This document shows positions 50,193 to 58,992 of a DNA stretch of 64,000 bases, piece after piece. The position numbers and the translations under genes are program-made. Numbering within the stretch: the first letter of the stretch is position 1; each line of letters begins with the position of its first letter. The DNA comes from CAMLJR01 sp964631955 (GTDB lineage Bacteria > Pseudomonadota > Gammaproteobacteria > Pseudomonadales > CAMLJR01): NCBI GenBank assembly GCA_964631955.1, contig CAZWBA010000002.1, positions 379,639 through 443,638 of the forward strand, given 5' to 3'. Under the pieces are notes generated by a model. The model searched no databases. It saw only the letters and a list, made by a program, of their open reading frames with translations, and was not told where the DNA came from.

Positions 50193-51779
50193 ATGTTAGA
50201 CGCAAAATTGAAAGGCCAATTGAAGGCGTATCTCGAAAAACTTGTCGAGCCGATCGAAATCGTCGCAACGATCGGCACCGATACAAAATCCATTGAGATG
50301 CAAAATTTATTGCGCGAAATCGTCGAGCTGTCACCTTCGATTACGTATCGCGAAAACGATGACGCAAACGAACGTACACCATCGTTTTCGATTGCGCGTA
50401 AAAACCAGGAAGGACGCGTGCGTTTCGCCGGCATCCCAATGGGCCACGAATTCACATCGCTCGTACTCGCTTTATTGCAAGTAAGCGGCTACGCGCCGAA
50501 AACTGAAGAGGCGCAAATCGAGCAGATCAAAAACCTCAGCGGCAAATTCGTGTTCGAAACGTATATTTCGTTGTCGTGCCAGATCTGTCCCGATGTTGTG
50601 CAGGCGTTGAATTTGCTCGCGGTGTTGAACCCGAATATTCAACACACGATGATCGATGGCGGATTGTTTCAGCAAGAAGTCGACGAGCGCAAAATCATGG
50701 CCGTGCCGACCGTGTATGTGAACGGCGAATCGTTCAGCCAGGGTCGCATCACACTCGATGAAATTCTCGCGAAAATCGATAGCGGTGCCGGTGAGCGCGC
50801 AGCGGAAGAAATCAACAGCAAGGCAGCGTTCGATATGCTTATCGTCGGCGGCGGACCCGCGGGAGCATCGGCGGCGATTTACGCAGCGCGCAAAGGTATT
50901 CGCACGGGTGTGATCGCCGAGCGTTTTGGCGGCCAATTGCTCGACACCGTCGGCATCGAAAATTTCATTTCGGTGAAAGCGACCGAAGGGCCGAAGCTGG
51001 TCGCCAATCTCGAACAGCACGTCAAGGAATACGATGTCGACGTGATGGTCAATCAGCGTGCCAGGAAATTAATTCCCGCAGCGCAAGAAGGCGGCTTGAT
51101 TGAAATTGAATTGGAAAACGGCGCGCGCGTGCAAAGCCGTTCGGTGTTGCTCGCCACAGGCGCACGCTGGCGCGAAATGAATGTGCCGGGCGAAAAAGAA
51201 TTTCGCGGACGCGGCGTTGCCTATTGCCCGCACTGCGATGGCCCGCTGTTCAAAGGCAAACGCGTTGCGGTGATCGGCGGCGGTAATTCGGGTGTCGAAG
51301 CGGCCATCGATCTCGCCAATATTGTCGCGCACGTCACCGTGCTCGAATTCGACAATCAATTGCGCGCCGATGCCGTGTTGCAAAGCAAGGCGCGCTCGTT
51401 GCCGAACATCACCATCATCACCGGTGCGCAAACCACCGAGGTGATCGGCGACGATAAAGTGAAAGCGTTGAATTACAAGGATCGTGCGAGCGGTGAAATA
51501 CATACGGTCGAACTCGAAGGCATCTTCGTGCAAATCGGTTTGGTGCCGAATACCGATTGGCTCAAAGATACGGTGGCACTCACGCAGCGCGGTGAAATCG
51601 CTGTCGATGCGCGCGGTGTAACCAGTGTGCCCGGTGTGTTCGCGGCGGGCGATGTGACGAATTCGCCGTTCAAGCAAATCATCATCGCGATGGGCAGCGG
51701 CGCGACGGCGGCACTCGGTGCGTTCGATTATCTGATTCGCACGCCAGTGCCGGCAAAAGAAGTCGCCAGTGCCGCCTGA
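50193..51779 (+). CDS. ahpF: alkyl hydroperoxide reductase subunit F
   Basis: AhpF is the flavoprotein that transfers electrons from NADH to AhpC. The product has 528 residues. The N-terminal tandem thioredoxin-fold domain has the redox pair Cys129/Cys132 (LSCQICPD). The C-terminal thioredoxin-reductase-like part has FAD-binding VGGGPAGASAAIYAAR, the active-site pair Cys345/Cys348 (AYCPHCDG), the NADH-binding VIGGGNSGVEAAIDL and GVFAAGDVTNSP. The start at 50193 has GGAG upstream and makes the cysteine numbering the same as in E. coli AhpF. Confidence 0.96.
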   Translation: MLDAKLKGQLKAYLEKLVEPIEIVATIGTDTKSIEMQNLLREIVELSPSITYRENDDANERTPSFSIARKNQEGRVRFAGIPMGHEFTSLVLALLQVSGYAPKTEEAQIEQIKNLSGKFVFETYISLSCQICPDVVQALNLLAVLNPNIQHTMIDGGLFQQEVDERKIMAVPTVYVNGESFSQGRITLDEILAKIDSGAGERAAEEINSKAAFDMLIVGGGPAGASAAIYAARKGIRTGVIAERFGGQLLDTVGIENFISVKATEGPKLVANLEQHVKEYDVDVMVNQRARKLIPAAQEGGLIEIELENGARVQSRSVLLATGARWREMNVPGEKEFRGRGVAYCPHCDGPLFKGKRVAVIGGGNSGVEAAIDLANIVAHVTVLEFDNQLRADAVLQSKARSLPNITIITGAQTTEVIGDDKVKALNYKDRASGEIHTVELEGIFVQIGLVPNTDWLKDTVALTQRGEIAVDARGVTSVPGVFAAGDVTNSPFKQIIIAMGSGATAALGAFDYLIRTPVPAKEVASAA

Positions 51780-51804
51780 TCAAAACTTTTATCACTACCC
51801 CTTC

Positions 51805-51836
51805 GAGCCGCGTGAGCGGCTCTTTTTTATTTTTAT
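51805..51836 (+). terminator. intrinsic terminator after ahpF
   Basis: GAGCCGC-gtga-GCGGCTC is a seven-pair stem with a four-base loop, followed by TTTTTTATTTTTA. This is a strong factor-independent terminator for the ahpC-ahpF direction. Confidence 0.9.
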
Positions 51837-52600
51837 AAATCTTTCGCCACGCGGAAACCGACATTCATGTAGCCGAAATCCGGCAAATTTCCCTCACGCG
51901 CATCGACACGTATGGCTCGCGCCGGGTCGTTCCAGCCGCCGCCGCGAACGACGCGCAATTTGCAGGTACCGGTCGATGAGGCTTTCGCTACTTTGCCCTC
52001 TTCGCTGAAACAATCCCCGGTCCATTGCGCGGCGTTTCCACCCATATCGAACAGACCCCACGGGTTCGCCGGAAAACTGCCGACCGGTGCAGTGCTGTTG
52101 CCATCCCATTGACTGCCGCAGCTGTCGCAATTTGCTCGCGCCTTGCCGATATCATCGCCCCACCAGTATGTTGTTTTCGTTCCGGCGCGCGCTGCGTATT
52201 CCCATTCGGCTTCGGTGGGCAATCGATATTTTTCGCCGGTTTTTTTATTGAGCCATTCGATATATGCGAGCGCACTGGCCACGCTCACATTGACGACCGG
52301 ATCATTCGGTGTCTGTTTGAACAGGGGTTTGCGCCAGCCCTTGCCCGCGTCGTAACCGGTTTCGCTGACGAATTGTTCGAACTCGGCGCGCGTTACCGGA
52401 TTTTTCGCCAGCGCAAACGCTTCGATGTTGATTTCCTGCGCGGCTTTGGCGGCGTCACTGCCCACCTGAAAACTGCCGGCGGCAAGTTTAATCATCGAAT
52501 CATCGGCAAAGGCATTCACCGATAAAATCAGCAAGGCGGTTCGCGATATCGCTGATAGCCCTGCCTTGCCCGCTTTCCGTTTAATTCGTAAATGCTTCAT
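51833..52600 (-). CDS. secreted formylglycine-generating-enzyme-like protein
   Basis: This 255-residue protein has a basic start and signal peptide (ISRTALLILSVNAFA, cleaved near AFADD) and an FGE-sulfatase (SUMF1) fold: GSFQVGSD, ALAKNPVTRAEFEQFV, VVNVSVASALAYIEWLNKKT, RLPTEAEWEYAARAGTKTTY, GLFDMGGNAAQWTGDCF, RVVRGGGW and MNVGFRVAK. The catalytic Cys pair of true FGE, near the GGxW-to-R segment, is absent (WNDPARAIRVDAR), so it is not a formylglycine-generating enzyme. Related domains act in binding or in other oxidations. The start at 52600 is chosen over an upstream frame. Confidence 0.85.
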   Translation of the reverse strand: MKHLRIKRKAGKAGLSAISRTALLILSVNAFADDSMIKLAAGSFQVGSDAAKAAQEINIEAFALAKNPVTRAEFEQFVSETGYDAGKGWRKPLFKQTPNDPVVNVSVASALAYIEWLNKKTGEKYRLPTEAEWEYAARAGTKTTYWWGDDIGKARANCDSCGSQWDGNSTAPVGSFPANPWGLFDMGGNAAQWTGDCFSEEGKVAKASSTGTCKLRVVRGGGWNDPARAIRVDAREGNLPDFGYMNVGFRVAKDL

Positions 52601-52650
52601 GGGTGCTCTCGCCGGTTGAGGTCCTGCCGAACGCCGTATCCGTATTTCTT

Positions 52651-53397
52651 TCAAACTGTTTTCAGCAGTTTTTTTACTTCGGCCCAAAGCAGCCAATAAC
52701 CGAGTCCCGATGGTGAGCTGCTTGAAAATACGGTAATCGGCGCGCGGTGCACGCCCATCTGCTCGAGGGCGCTGGCATAAGGGATATAGGTTTTGAGGCT
52801 TTCCGGATAGCGCTTCTTGCGATTCTCGATCACTTCGTTCTGCAGCTTGCGACGGCGATCGACTTGCGTGAAGAACGGTACAACCTTGAGATCGCTCCAT
52901 TTCTTCTGATCGAGAAATTCCTTGAGCTGATCGTATGCGCGCAGCGATAGCGGCGTAGGAATTAATGGCACCAGCAGAATATCGACAGCGTTAAAAATCT
53001 GCTCGGCGGCGCTCGACAGGGCCGGCGCGCAATCGAGAATGACGAGGTCCTGCCCTTCGCCGATGCTCTTCAGCAAGGATTTGAATGATTTATTACTCTG
53101 TTCCGCCAGCAGCACATCGAGTTTGCGCGCGCTGAAATCGGAGGGAATCACCGAAAGATTTTCGTGGCGCGTCGGCAGCTGCAATTCCGCAGCGTGGAGC
53201 TTGCCTTCAATGAGTTTGGCCGCGCGTTTTTGAAGTTCGTCGTCGTTGACGCCGAGATACCAGCCCGCACAGCCCTGCGGATCCAGATCCCATAATGTCG
53301 TGCGCAATCCCGCCTGCGCTGCAAGATACGCGAGATTCACCGCCGACGTTGTTTTACCGACACCACCCTTGATATTGAACAGCGCTATTGTTTTCAC
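52651..53397 (-). CDS. ParA-family ATPase
   Basis: This 248-residue protein has the deviant Walker A KGGVGKTTSA (Lys10, Lys15), DLDPQGCAGWYLG for Walker A', and the Walker B-like VILDCAPALSSAAEQ. Members partition chromosomes, plasmids or protein complexes in the cell. No parB or centromere-like repeat lies nearby, so it is an orphan and may position a non-DNA cargo. It is upstream of the FGE-like gene by 50 bases on the same strand and may be co-transcribed with it. Confidence 0.88.
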   Translation of the reverse strand: MKTIALFNIKGGVGKTTSAVNLAYLAAQAGLRTTLWDLDPQGCAGWYLGVNDDELQKRAAKLIEGKLHAAELQLPTRHENLSVIPSDFSARKLDVLLAEQSNKSFKSLLKSIGEGQDLVILDCAPALSSAAEQIFNAVDILLVPLIPTPLSLRAYDQLKEFLDQKKWSDLKVVPFFTQVDRRRKLQNEVIENRKKRYPESLKTYIPYASALEQMGVHRAPITVFSSSSPSGLGYWLLWAEVKKLLKTV

Positions 53398-53587
53398 GTA
53401 ATCGCTCCGATGTTTTTATGTTTTCAACGGTTTATGCGTTCACTGCTTTCAGTGTGTTTTCAGAATTCAAGGTTTCCTGCATTTAGGATTTCCTGAATTA
53501 TGGTTTCGCGAAGCGCGGTTAGAATAACAACTGCCTGCTAAAAATCGAAGTCATTTCAGCCCGGCATCGAATGGGAAAATAAAAGCA

Positions 53588-54004
53588 TCAAACGATGTCT
53601 CCATCCACGTAAAACCAGTGGCCGTGTTCGCGCACGAAGCGACTCTTTTCATGTAATACAAACGCGCGGCCATTGGCTTTGTAGCGTGCGATAAATTCGA
53701 CTGTGGCGTGGTCATCATCGCTTTGCTCATGACGTTTGATTTGCAGGCCGATCCAGCGCGGCCTGCTGTTCTGTTGCATGTGATCGTTATCGCTACTGTT
53801 GAAATCTGCAGATGGCCGTTTCGACAGGTGCCAGCTGCGCTGAATATATTCGTCCAGTCCGAGTGCGAAGGCACTGTAGCGCGAACGCATCAGTGCTTCG
53901 GCATTTGCAGCCGGCACACCTTCGTGCACTCGCTCGCAGCATTGCGCGTAGTGCTGTTTACTGCCGCAGGGACACAGCGTGTTGTCGAGCGTTTTTTTCG
54001 CCAT
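53588..54004 (-). CDS. YchJ-like SEC-C motif protein
   Basis: This 138-residue protein belongs to the YchJ (UPF0225) family. It has an N-terminal zinc-binding SEC-C motif (LCPCGSKQHYAQCC, cysteines at about residues 11-24), then the conserved AEALMRSRYSAFALGLDEYI, RWIGLQI, FIARYKANGRAFVLHEKSRF and HWFYVDGD segments. Its function is not established. It is isolated from its neighbours, with the tandem repeat at 54032 just upstream. Confidence 0.9.
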   Translation of the reverse strand: MAKKTLDNTLCPCGSKQHYAQCCERVHEGVPAANAEALMRSRYSAFALGLDEYIQRSWHLSKRPSADFNSSDNDHMQQNSRPRWIGLQIKRHEQSDDDHATVEFIARYKANGRAFVLHEKSRFVREHGHWFYVDGDIV

Positions 54005-54031
54005 CGATCGTTATAGCCCGATACGGTCCGG

Positions 54032-54061
54032 ATCAATACTGTCCATATCAATACTGTCCAT
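54032..54061. repeat. tandem 15-base direct repeat
   Basis: ATCAATACTGTCCAT occurs twice in direct tandem in the divergent region between the YchJ-like gene and the small gene at 54172. It could be a binding site or a recent slippage duplication. Confidence 0.7.
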
Positions 54062-54171
54062 AATTGGCAGAGGTGAATAAATAGTAAGTAAATCGCGCAA
54101 TCCTGTTTGCTAAAGTAGTCTTCCAGCGCAATTCAGCAAATGACCGATCGCGATCGGGGGAGAGTAACACG

Positions 54172-54426
54172 ATGCAAGGCATGGGCAGCAGCGACGAGAA
54201 ATGTCCGTTCGCTTTCAATTTCGATGCGACGACTTTCAAGGTGGGCGATATGGTGAGTTACCGCGTGACCGAGCGTTTCGGCGATATGCCGTTTGTCGGC
54301 ACGCTGCTTGAGGTGCACGATGATTACGTGGTGATTTCGCCGAACGATCCCAGCGATCCCGATCGTCGCATGCGCGGCACCCGCGAGAGCCGGCCCGAAG
54401 TCAGCGAGGCCGAGGCGATCGGCTGA
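54172..54426 (+). CDS. small hypothetical protein
   Basis: This 84-residue protein has no recognised family. It starts with a Cys-Pro containing segment (SSDEKCPFAFNF), then a compact beta-like domain (FKVGDMVSYRVTERFGDMPF, VGTLLEVHDDYVVISPNDP) and an acidic tail. The central part recalls small SH3-like or Tudor-like barrels. A GGGGGAGAG ribosome-binding site precedes the ATG. It converges on the GGDEF-EAL gene. Confidence 0.75.
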   Translation: MQGMGSSDEKCPFAFNFDATTFKVGDMVSYRVTERFGDMPFVGTLLEVHDDYVVISPNDPSDPDRRMRGTRESRPEVSEAEAIG

Positions 54427-54438
54427 TCGTCGTCCGCC

Positions 54439-56865
54439 TCACATTCCCATCGCCTGGCTGCCCCACCAGGTCGCAGTCAGCTGGGCTTCGGGAATCGGTG
54501 TGCTGTACAGATAACCCTGCGCGCTGTCGCAGCCGAGCTCGCGCAGCAATTGTGCCTCGCTTTCATTCTCGACACCCTCCGCAGTAACTTTCAAACCCAG
54601 ACCGCGCGCGAGCACGATCGTCGCCTCGACGATCGCGCGGCTTTGCGAATGCGTGAGCATTTCCGAAACGAACAGACGATCGATTTTCAGGGCGTGTATG
54701 GGGAAGCGCGCCAGATAGGCGAGCGAGGAATAGCCGGTGCCGAAATCGTCGAGCGCCAGCGAGAAGCCCGCGTCGGCAAGGCGTTGCAGCACTTCGGTGG
54801 CGGACGCCGGATCCTTGATCAGAATGGTTTCGGTAATTTCGAGCTGAATGTGGCGCGGATGGACTTCGTATTTTTCCGCCGCGCGCAATAAAAAGCCCGG
54901 CAGTTCCGGGTCCAGAATATTGCGTGCGGACAGGTTGATGGCGATGCAGCTATCGATGCCGTTTTTCTTCCAGCGCGCGGCATCGGTCATGGCGATTTCG
55001 ATCACGCGATGCGTGATCGCACGAATCAGATCGGTCGCTTCGACCAGCGGCATGAACTCGGCGGCGCCGACCAGGCCGCGCGTCGGATGCTGCCAGCGAA
55101 TCAACCCTTCGCAGCCTTCGATCGCCCCCGTCGTCAGATTGATGATGGGCTGGTAAAGCAGAATGAACTGGTCTTTCTGCAGGCCTTCGTTAACCGCCGA
55201 TAGCAGGGTCAGATGTTCGAGCTTGTAGGCATCAATTTCGCGTTCGTAAAACGCAACGCCGGTGCCGCCCTGTTTGGCGTGATACATCGCAACATCGGCG
55301 CAGCGCAGCAATTCGTGGCTGTTATCGCCATGCTCGGGCGCCAGTGCCACACCTATCGAGGCCGGCGTACGCAGGCTCAGATCGTCGATTTCGATCGGCC
55401 GTGCCACTTCGTCGGATAATTTACGCGCCAGGGCTTGTGCCTCTTGCTGCGCGTTCTCGCGGTCGAGCTGATGAATGACGACGAACTCGTCGCCGCCGAG
55501 ACGAAACAGCCTGGCCGGGTGCAGGTGCAGGAACAGCTGCAGGCGGTCCGCCATCGCGCGCAGCAGCTTGTCGCCGACCGCGTGACCGAGCGCATCGTTG
55601 ACCTGCTTGAAGTGATCGAGATCGAACAGCATGACCGCGCAGCGTTCGTCGATCTTGTGGCTGAGGTAATCGTGCAGCGCCGCGCGGTTGCCAAGTCCGG
55701 TCAGCGTGTCGTGATTGGCGCGATGCGCCAGTTCGTGCAGGTTGCGCGCATTGGCCAGGCTGATGCCGATCACCTGGCCGAGGCTTTCGAGCGTGCGAAT
55801 CTCGGCCGCGGGAAATTCGCGCCGCTTCTTGTCGCGCAGGACGATGGTGCCGAGCACGGCGCCGTCGTGAGTGATCGGAATGACCACGATGCTGGGATCG
55901 GTCGCCACCAGCGGATGATCGCGATACATGTCGGTCACGCGCGGATCATCCATCAGATTCACCGAGTGACAGACACGGCGCGTCCGTATCGCGGTCGCGA
56001 TCATGCCGACATTGGGTGTGACGATGGGTTCGCCGATCTTGACCTGACGGCCCTCGATGCGCCCCATGCCGGCGATGGGGATCAGGGTGATGGTGTTTGG
56101 CGACGCCACGGGGCGGAAAAATACGCCCTGCGTCCAGTCGAGCCGCTGCGTCATGACCTCCAGCACGCGCTGCGCCAGACTCGCCTCATCCGGAACCCCC
56201 TGCAGCTCGGCGGTGATGTCGTGCGATAGCTCCAGGAAACGATTCTGGTCCTGCAGGCGCACCAGCGAACGCTGATAGGCGGCGATCAGCAACGACAGGG
56301 CGGTGCAGATCGCCAGCAATCCGTTGAAGCTCGGAATGTGTGTGAACCAGGTCGAATCGGCGCGGCCGGTGGCCATCAGCACCAGCAGCATGACTTCGAA
56401 GCCGCCGCGCAGCGCGAAACAGGCCGCTGCCACGCGCTCGGTCCATCCCAGCGACCACATCAGCGCTCCTGACGCGAGCAGCGCCGCCACCATCGACGCC
56501 ACCATCGTCACGCGCGACCAGACAAAGCCAACGGCCAGCGACGGGAGGAAATACAGCAGCGTCAGCCCCGCGATCACGGCGAGAACAAGGGGCATACGGA
56601 TCGATATCTGCGCACGATAGGTAATGACCCCGGCAACCAGGGTGGTGGCCTGAATGGCCACGTTCAGGCACAGCAGCAACGCGATAAGGTGGTTGGATTC
56701 GCGCACGCTGCCCATAAGCAACAGGGGCAAGGGCAACATCAGATGGGATATTGCCCACCACAAGGTATACGAGCGAGTCCGATCGCCAAACCACAATGCA
56801 GCCAATGCCAGAGCCGTAAGCAGCTCAACCGCGAGCAGCGCCAATTCGGGGGACGACAAACCCAT
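54439..56865 (-). CDS. membrane GGDEF-EAL cyclic di-GMP protein with GAF domain
   Basis: This 808-residue protein probably makes or breaks cyclic di-GMP. The N-terminus (1-200) has about seven membrane helices. A GAF-like domain covers about residues 220-380. The GGDEF domain has the intact signature LGGDEF at residues 456-461, with RANHDTLTGLGNR before it. The EAL domain (560-800) has EGL in place of EAL at 586-588 and keeps EITETI, DDFGTGYSSLAYL, KIDRLFV and AEGVENE, so phosphodiesterase activity is plausible. The ATG at 56865 is preferred over a TTG just upstream. It may connect c-di-GMP signalling to the pili encoded here. Confidence 0.93.
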   Translation of the reverse strand: MGLSSPELALLAVELLTALALAALWFGDRTRSYTLWWAISHLMLPLPLLLMGSVRESNHLIALLLCLNVAIQATTLVAGVITYRAQISIRMPLVLAVIAGLTLLYFLPSLAVGFVWSRVTMVASMVAALLASGALMWSLGWTERVAAACFALRGGFEVMLLVLMATGRADSTWFTHIPSFNGLLAICTALSLLIAAYQRSLVRLQDQNRFLELSHDITAELQGVPDEASLAQRVLEVMTQRLDWTQGVFFRPVASPNTITLIPIAGMGRIEGRQVKIGEPIVTPNVGMIATAIRTRRVCHSVNLMDDPRVTDMYRDHPLVATDPSIVVIPITHDGAVLGTIVLRDKKRREFPAAEIRTLESLGQVIGISLANARNLHELAHRANHDTLTGLGNRAALHDYLSHKIDERCAVMLFDLDHFKQVNDALGHAVGDKLLRAMADRLQLFLHLHPARLFRLGGDEFVVIHQLDRENAQQEAQALARKLSDEVARPIEIDDLSLRTPASIGVALAPEHGDNSHELLRCADVAMYHAKQGGTGVAFYEREIDAYKLEHLTLLSAVNEGLQKDQFILLYQPIINLTTGAIEGCEGLIRWQHPTRGLVGAAEFMPLVEATDLIRAITHRVIEIAMTDAARWKKNGIDSCIAINLSARNILDPELPGFLLRAAEKYEVHPRHIQLEITETILIKDPASATEVLQRLADAGFSLALDDFGTGYSSLAYLARFPIHALKIDRLFVSEMLTHSQSRAIVEATIVLARGLGLKVTAEGVENESEAQLLRELGCDSAQGYLYSTPIPEAQLTATWWGSQAMGM

Positions 56866-57166
56866 CAATCTGGAACCTTTGTAATGTTATTTCTCACCAG
56901 TGTAGAAGTTAGCATTGGACCGTGCCTCACAATCATTGCCCGGCGGCTCAACAGTCTATACCCGCGCGCGAATCGTGCTCATGAATCGTCCACCGCGCGC
57001 TGCAAATTGCCGTTTTTATAATCAACGTGGCGTGACGATTCACGACGGTAGCCCGCCTGTGCCGAATTGCGCTCGCCGAGCGACTAATTGAAACTGAACT
57101 CCTCCGCATCGCTTGGCTCAATGCGTGCAGATGTTCGGCATCAATCAACTGTCAGGGAGAAAGCAA
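56866..57166. other. intergenic region with no recognised feature
   Basis: These 301 bases separate the GGDEF-EAL gene and the broken DUF1428 gene and should hold divergent promoters. No clear operator, RNA or repeat was identified. GGGAGAAAG directly before 57167 is the ribosome-binding site of the broken gene. Confidence 0.55.
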
Positions 57167-57434
57167 ATGGCATATATCGATGGTTTTGTGATTGCTGTAC
57201 CCACCGCGAACAGGGAAAAATTCATCAGGCATGCAAACGAGGGCGATAGCGTATTTATGGAGCCCGGCACCACTCGCATTCTCGAATGCTGGGGACGATG
57301 TGCCGGATGGCAAACTCACCGATTTTCGCTGCGCCGTACAAGCGAAAGTGGACGAAATTGTTGCGGGCGCGATGACCGGATATCACGCCCGCGACAATAT
57401 TATTGAAACTTATAGACCAGATTCAGCGTCGTGA
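57167..57434 (+). pseudogene. broken DUF1428 (YbaA-like) gene
   Basis: The frame starting MAYIDGFVIAVPTANREKFI matches the beginning of DUF1428 proteins (usually about 115-120 residues). At about 57290 one base is missing: the starting frame reads ECWGRCAGW, while the next frame gives the family motif GDDVPDGKLTDF. After AVQAKVDEIVAGAM the match to the family fades and the frame ends at 57434, overlapping the DUF481 gene. It is therefore a frameshifted and C-terminally damaged gene with an intact ribosome-binding site. Sequencing error could explain the frameshift but not the truncated end. Confidence 0.75.
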
Positions 57435-58149
57435 GCGAATCGAGACGCTGCTGATCGGGCGGCGGCGAAGTATTCAAACGCAACTCATAGCCCACGCTCA
57501 GTGCGAGCCGATCGCTCATCGAAACCTGCAGCGCGAGATTGTTCTGCGCGAAGGTATTATCCGATGCAGCCTCCACGAGGAACTTATCGAGTATTTTCGT
57601 ATTCGGGGTAAGCGCGTGTTCGAAATTGACACCACCGGTAACCACGCCGCGATTCGTCGGTTCACCATGAATGCGATCGATCACTTCCCCGGTGTCCGGA
57701 TCTTCCACGAGCGTCTGCGAGCGCGAGCGCTTAAAACCCACACCGGCCTGCGCGCTTAATTTCGTCGTATCGGTATCGTAAAACTTATAGCCGGCACCGG
57801 TGGTCGCCGTGGCCTGATAACTGAAAGCACCGTACCTGTCGTTTTCATAACGCAAGCCGCCAAACAGGAAAACCTTCTCGGTGAGTTTGTAATCGGACTG
57901 CCACATCGTGTCCCAGCGCTCGCCCGATTTGATTTCATCGCTCTCGCTGTACATCGCGTTGAGGCCAAAGGTGTGCTTCCAGTATTCGAGTTCATTGCTG
58001 ACATCGATTTTCGCATTCGCACTGCTGCTATCGGTATTGCCGCGCGCGTGGACGATGCCAAGCTGACCGGCACCGGCCCAATCGGCATGAGTGTGACCGG
58101 CGCTCAGGGCGCACAATATTGCCATGGATGTTAACGATAAATTTCTCAC
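57400..58149 (-). CDS. DUF481 family outer membrane beta-barrel protein
   Basis: This 249-residue protein has a signal peptide (MRNLSLTSMAILCALSAGHTHA) and a DUF481 (YdiY-like) barrel: GQLGIVHARGNTDSSSANAK at the start, EYWKHTFGLNAMYSES, YGAFSYQATATTGAGYKFY and a final aromatic-ended strand LNLVYKFQ. It should lie in the outer membrane. Its function is unknown. The end of the broken DUF1428 gene overlaps its C-terminus on the other strand. Confidence 0.88.
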   Translation of the reverse strand: MRNLSLTSMAILCALSAGHTHADWAGAGQLGIVHARGNTDSSSANAKIDVSNELEYWKHTFGLNAMYSESDEIKSGERWDTMWQSDYKLTEKVFLFGGLRYENDRYGAFSYQATATTGAGYKFYDTDTTKLSAQAGVGFKRSRSQTLVEDPDTGEVIDRIHGEPTNRGVVTGGVNFEHALTPNTKILDKFLVEAASDNTFAQNNLALQVSMSDRLALSVGYELRLNTSPPPDQQRLDSLTTLNLVYKFQ

Positions 58150-58430
58150 TCCGGATCCTCACAAATAGCTTTATAGATATCTCAATCGATTATTTTATCG
58201 ATCATATTACAGATGCATTTTCATGAATCGCGATGCGGCGTCCATTTTAGGGCGTTGTTCACCTTTCGGCGAGCGGCAATGGCCGAATGAATATCCGAAG
58301 GGAACATCTCAATTGAATTGCGTACAGCACGATCGCCATGACGCACATTGTTGACAATGACTCCCGCAGATTGTCGATCTCCCGAACGTTGGTTATGCTT
58401 AGGCACGGACCTGCTGTCGAGGACAACGAT

Positions 58431-58745
58431 GTGAATATGGCGGAAATTCGAAATATAGTGATTGGAGAAGCGCAACTGCCGATGGATGCGCAGCAAATCT
58501 CGGACTCGATGGATTTGGACGAAGCCGGGATAACGTCTCTCGCCCGCATGAATGTCATTCTTGCGCTGGAAGACCATTTTCAGATCACGTTTCCCGACGA
58601 AATGATGACACGCACAAACTTTTCGAGCATATCCGCCGTGTCCAAAACCGTTAATGCCGTTCTATCCAAGTTCTACGCGGCGATTGCAACTTATATCCCG
58701 GTCAGCTGGTTCGATCTTTTTACCACGTTGCATATCAGCGCCTGA
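58431..58745 (+). CDS. acyl carrier protein paralogue 1
   Basis: This 104-residue protein matches the acyl carrier protein fold. The phosphopantetheine-site serine is in AGITSLARMNVILALED, where TSL takes the place of the usual DSL, followed by FQITFPDEMM and VSKTVNAVLSK. The GTG at 58431 is used because GAGG lies 8 bases upstream; ATG 58437 is an alternative. A near-identical gene of the same length lies at 58993. The C-terminus (AATYIPVSWFDLF, here abbreviated) is longer than in standard ACP. No fatty acid or polyketide enzyme is adjacent. Confidence 0.85.
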   Translation: MNMAEIRNIVIGEAQLPMDAQQISDSMDLDEAGITSLARMNVILALEDHFQITFPDEMMTRTNFSSISAVSKTVNAVLSKFYAAIATYIPVSWFDLFTTLHISA

Positions 58746-58992
58746 GGCGAGGATATTTAATGAATGCCCAGCAATGACCGGGCACCAAAACTTTCTCCAG
58801 ACCTTCAGCCTCAACCCATAAGCGTCTCTAAACGCTGTTATTTTCAGACGCCGTTTTATTCAGTCAACGCATCCTGGAGCGAGAACGTTCCAGTGATTCG
58901 TAGCCAGCGCAAAAGCGGGTATCCGCACGGATGCTCAAAACGTTTCGACGTTATGTTGAAACACGGAAAGGGCTTTTTCGGGAGAGACCGCT
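58746..58992. other. spacer between the two acyl carrier protein genes
   Basis: These 247 bases contain no supported gene. An overlapping open frame (58764-59180) is fortuitous. The spacer does not show a clear copy of the region upstream of the first paralogue, so the duplication does not include a long upstream portion. Confidence 0.5.
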
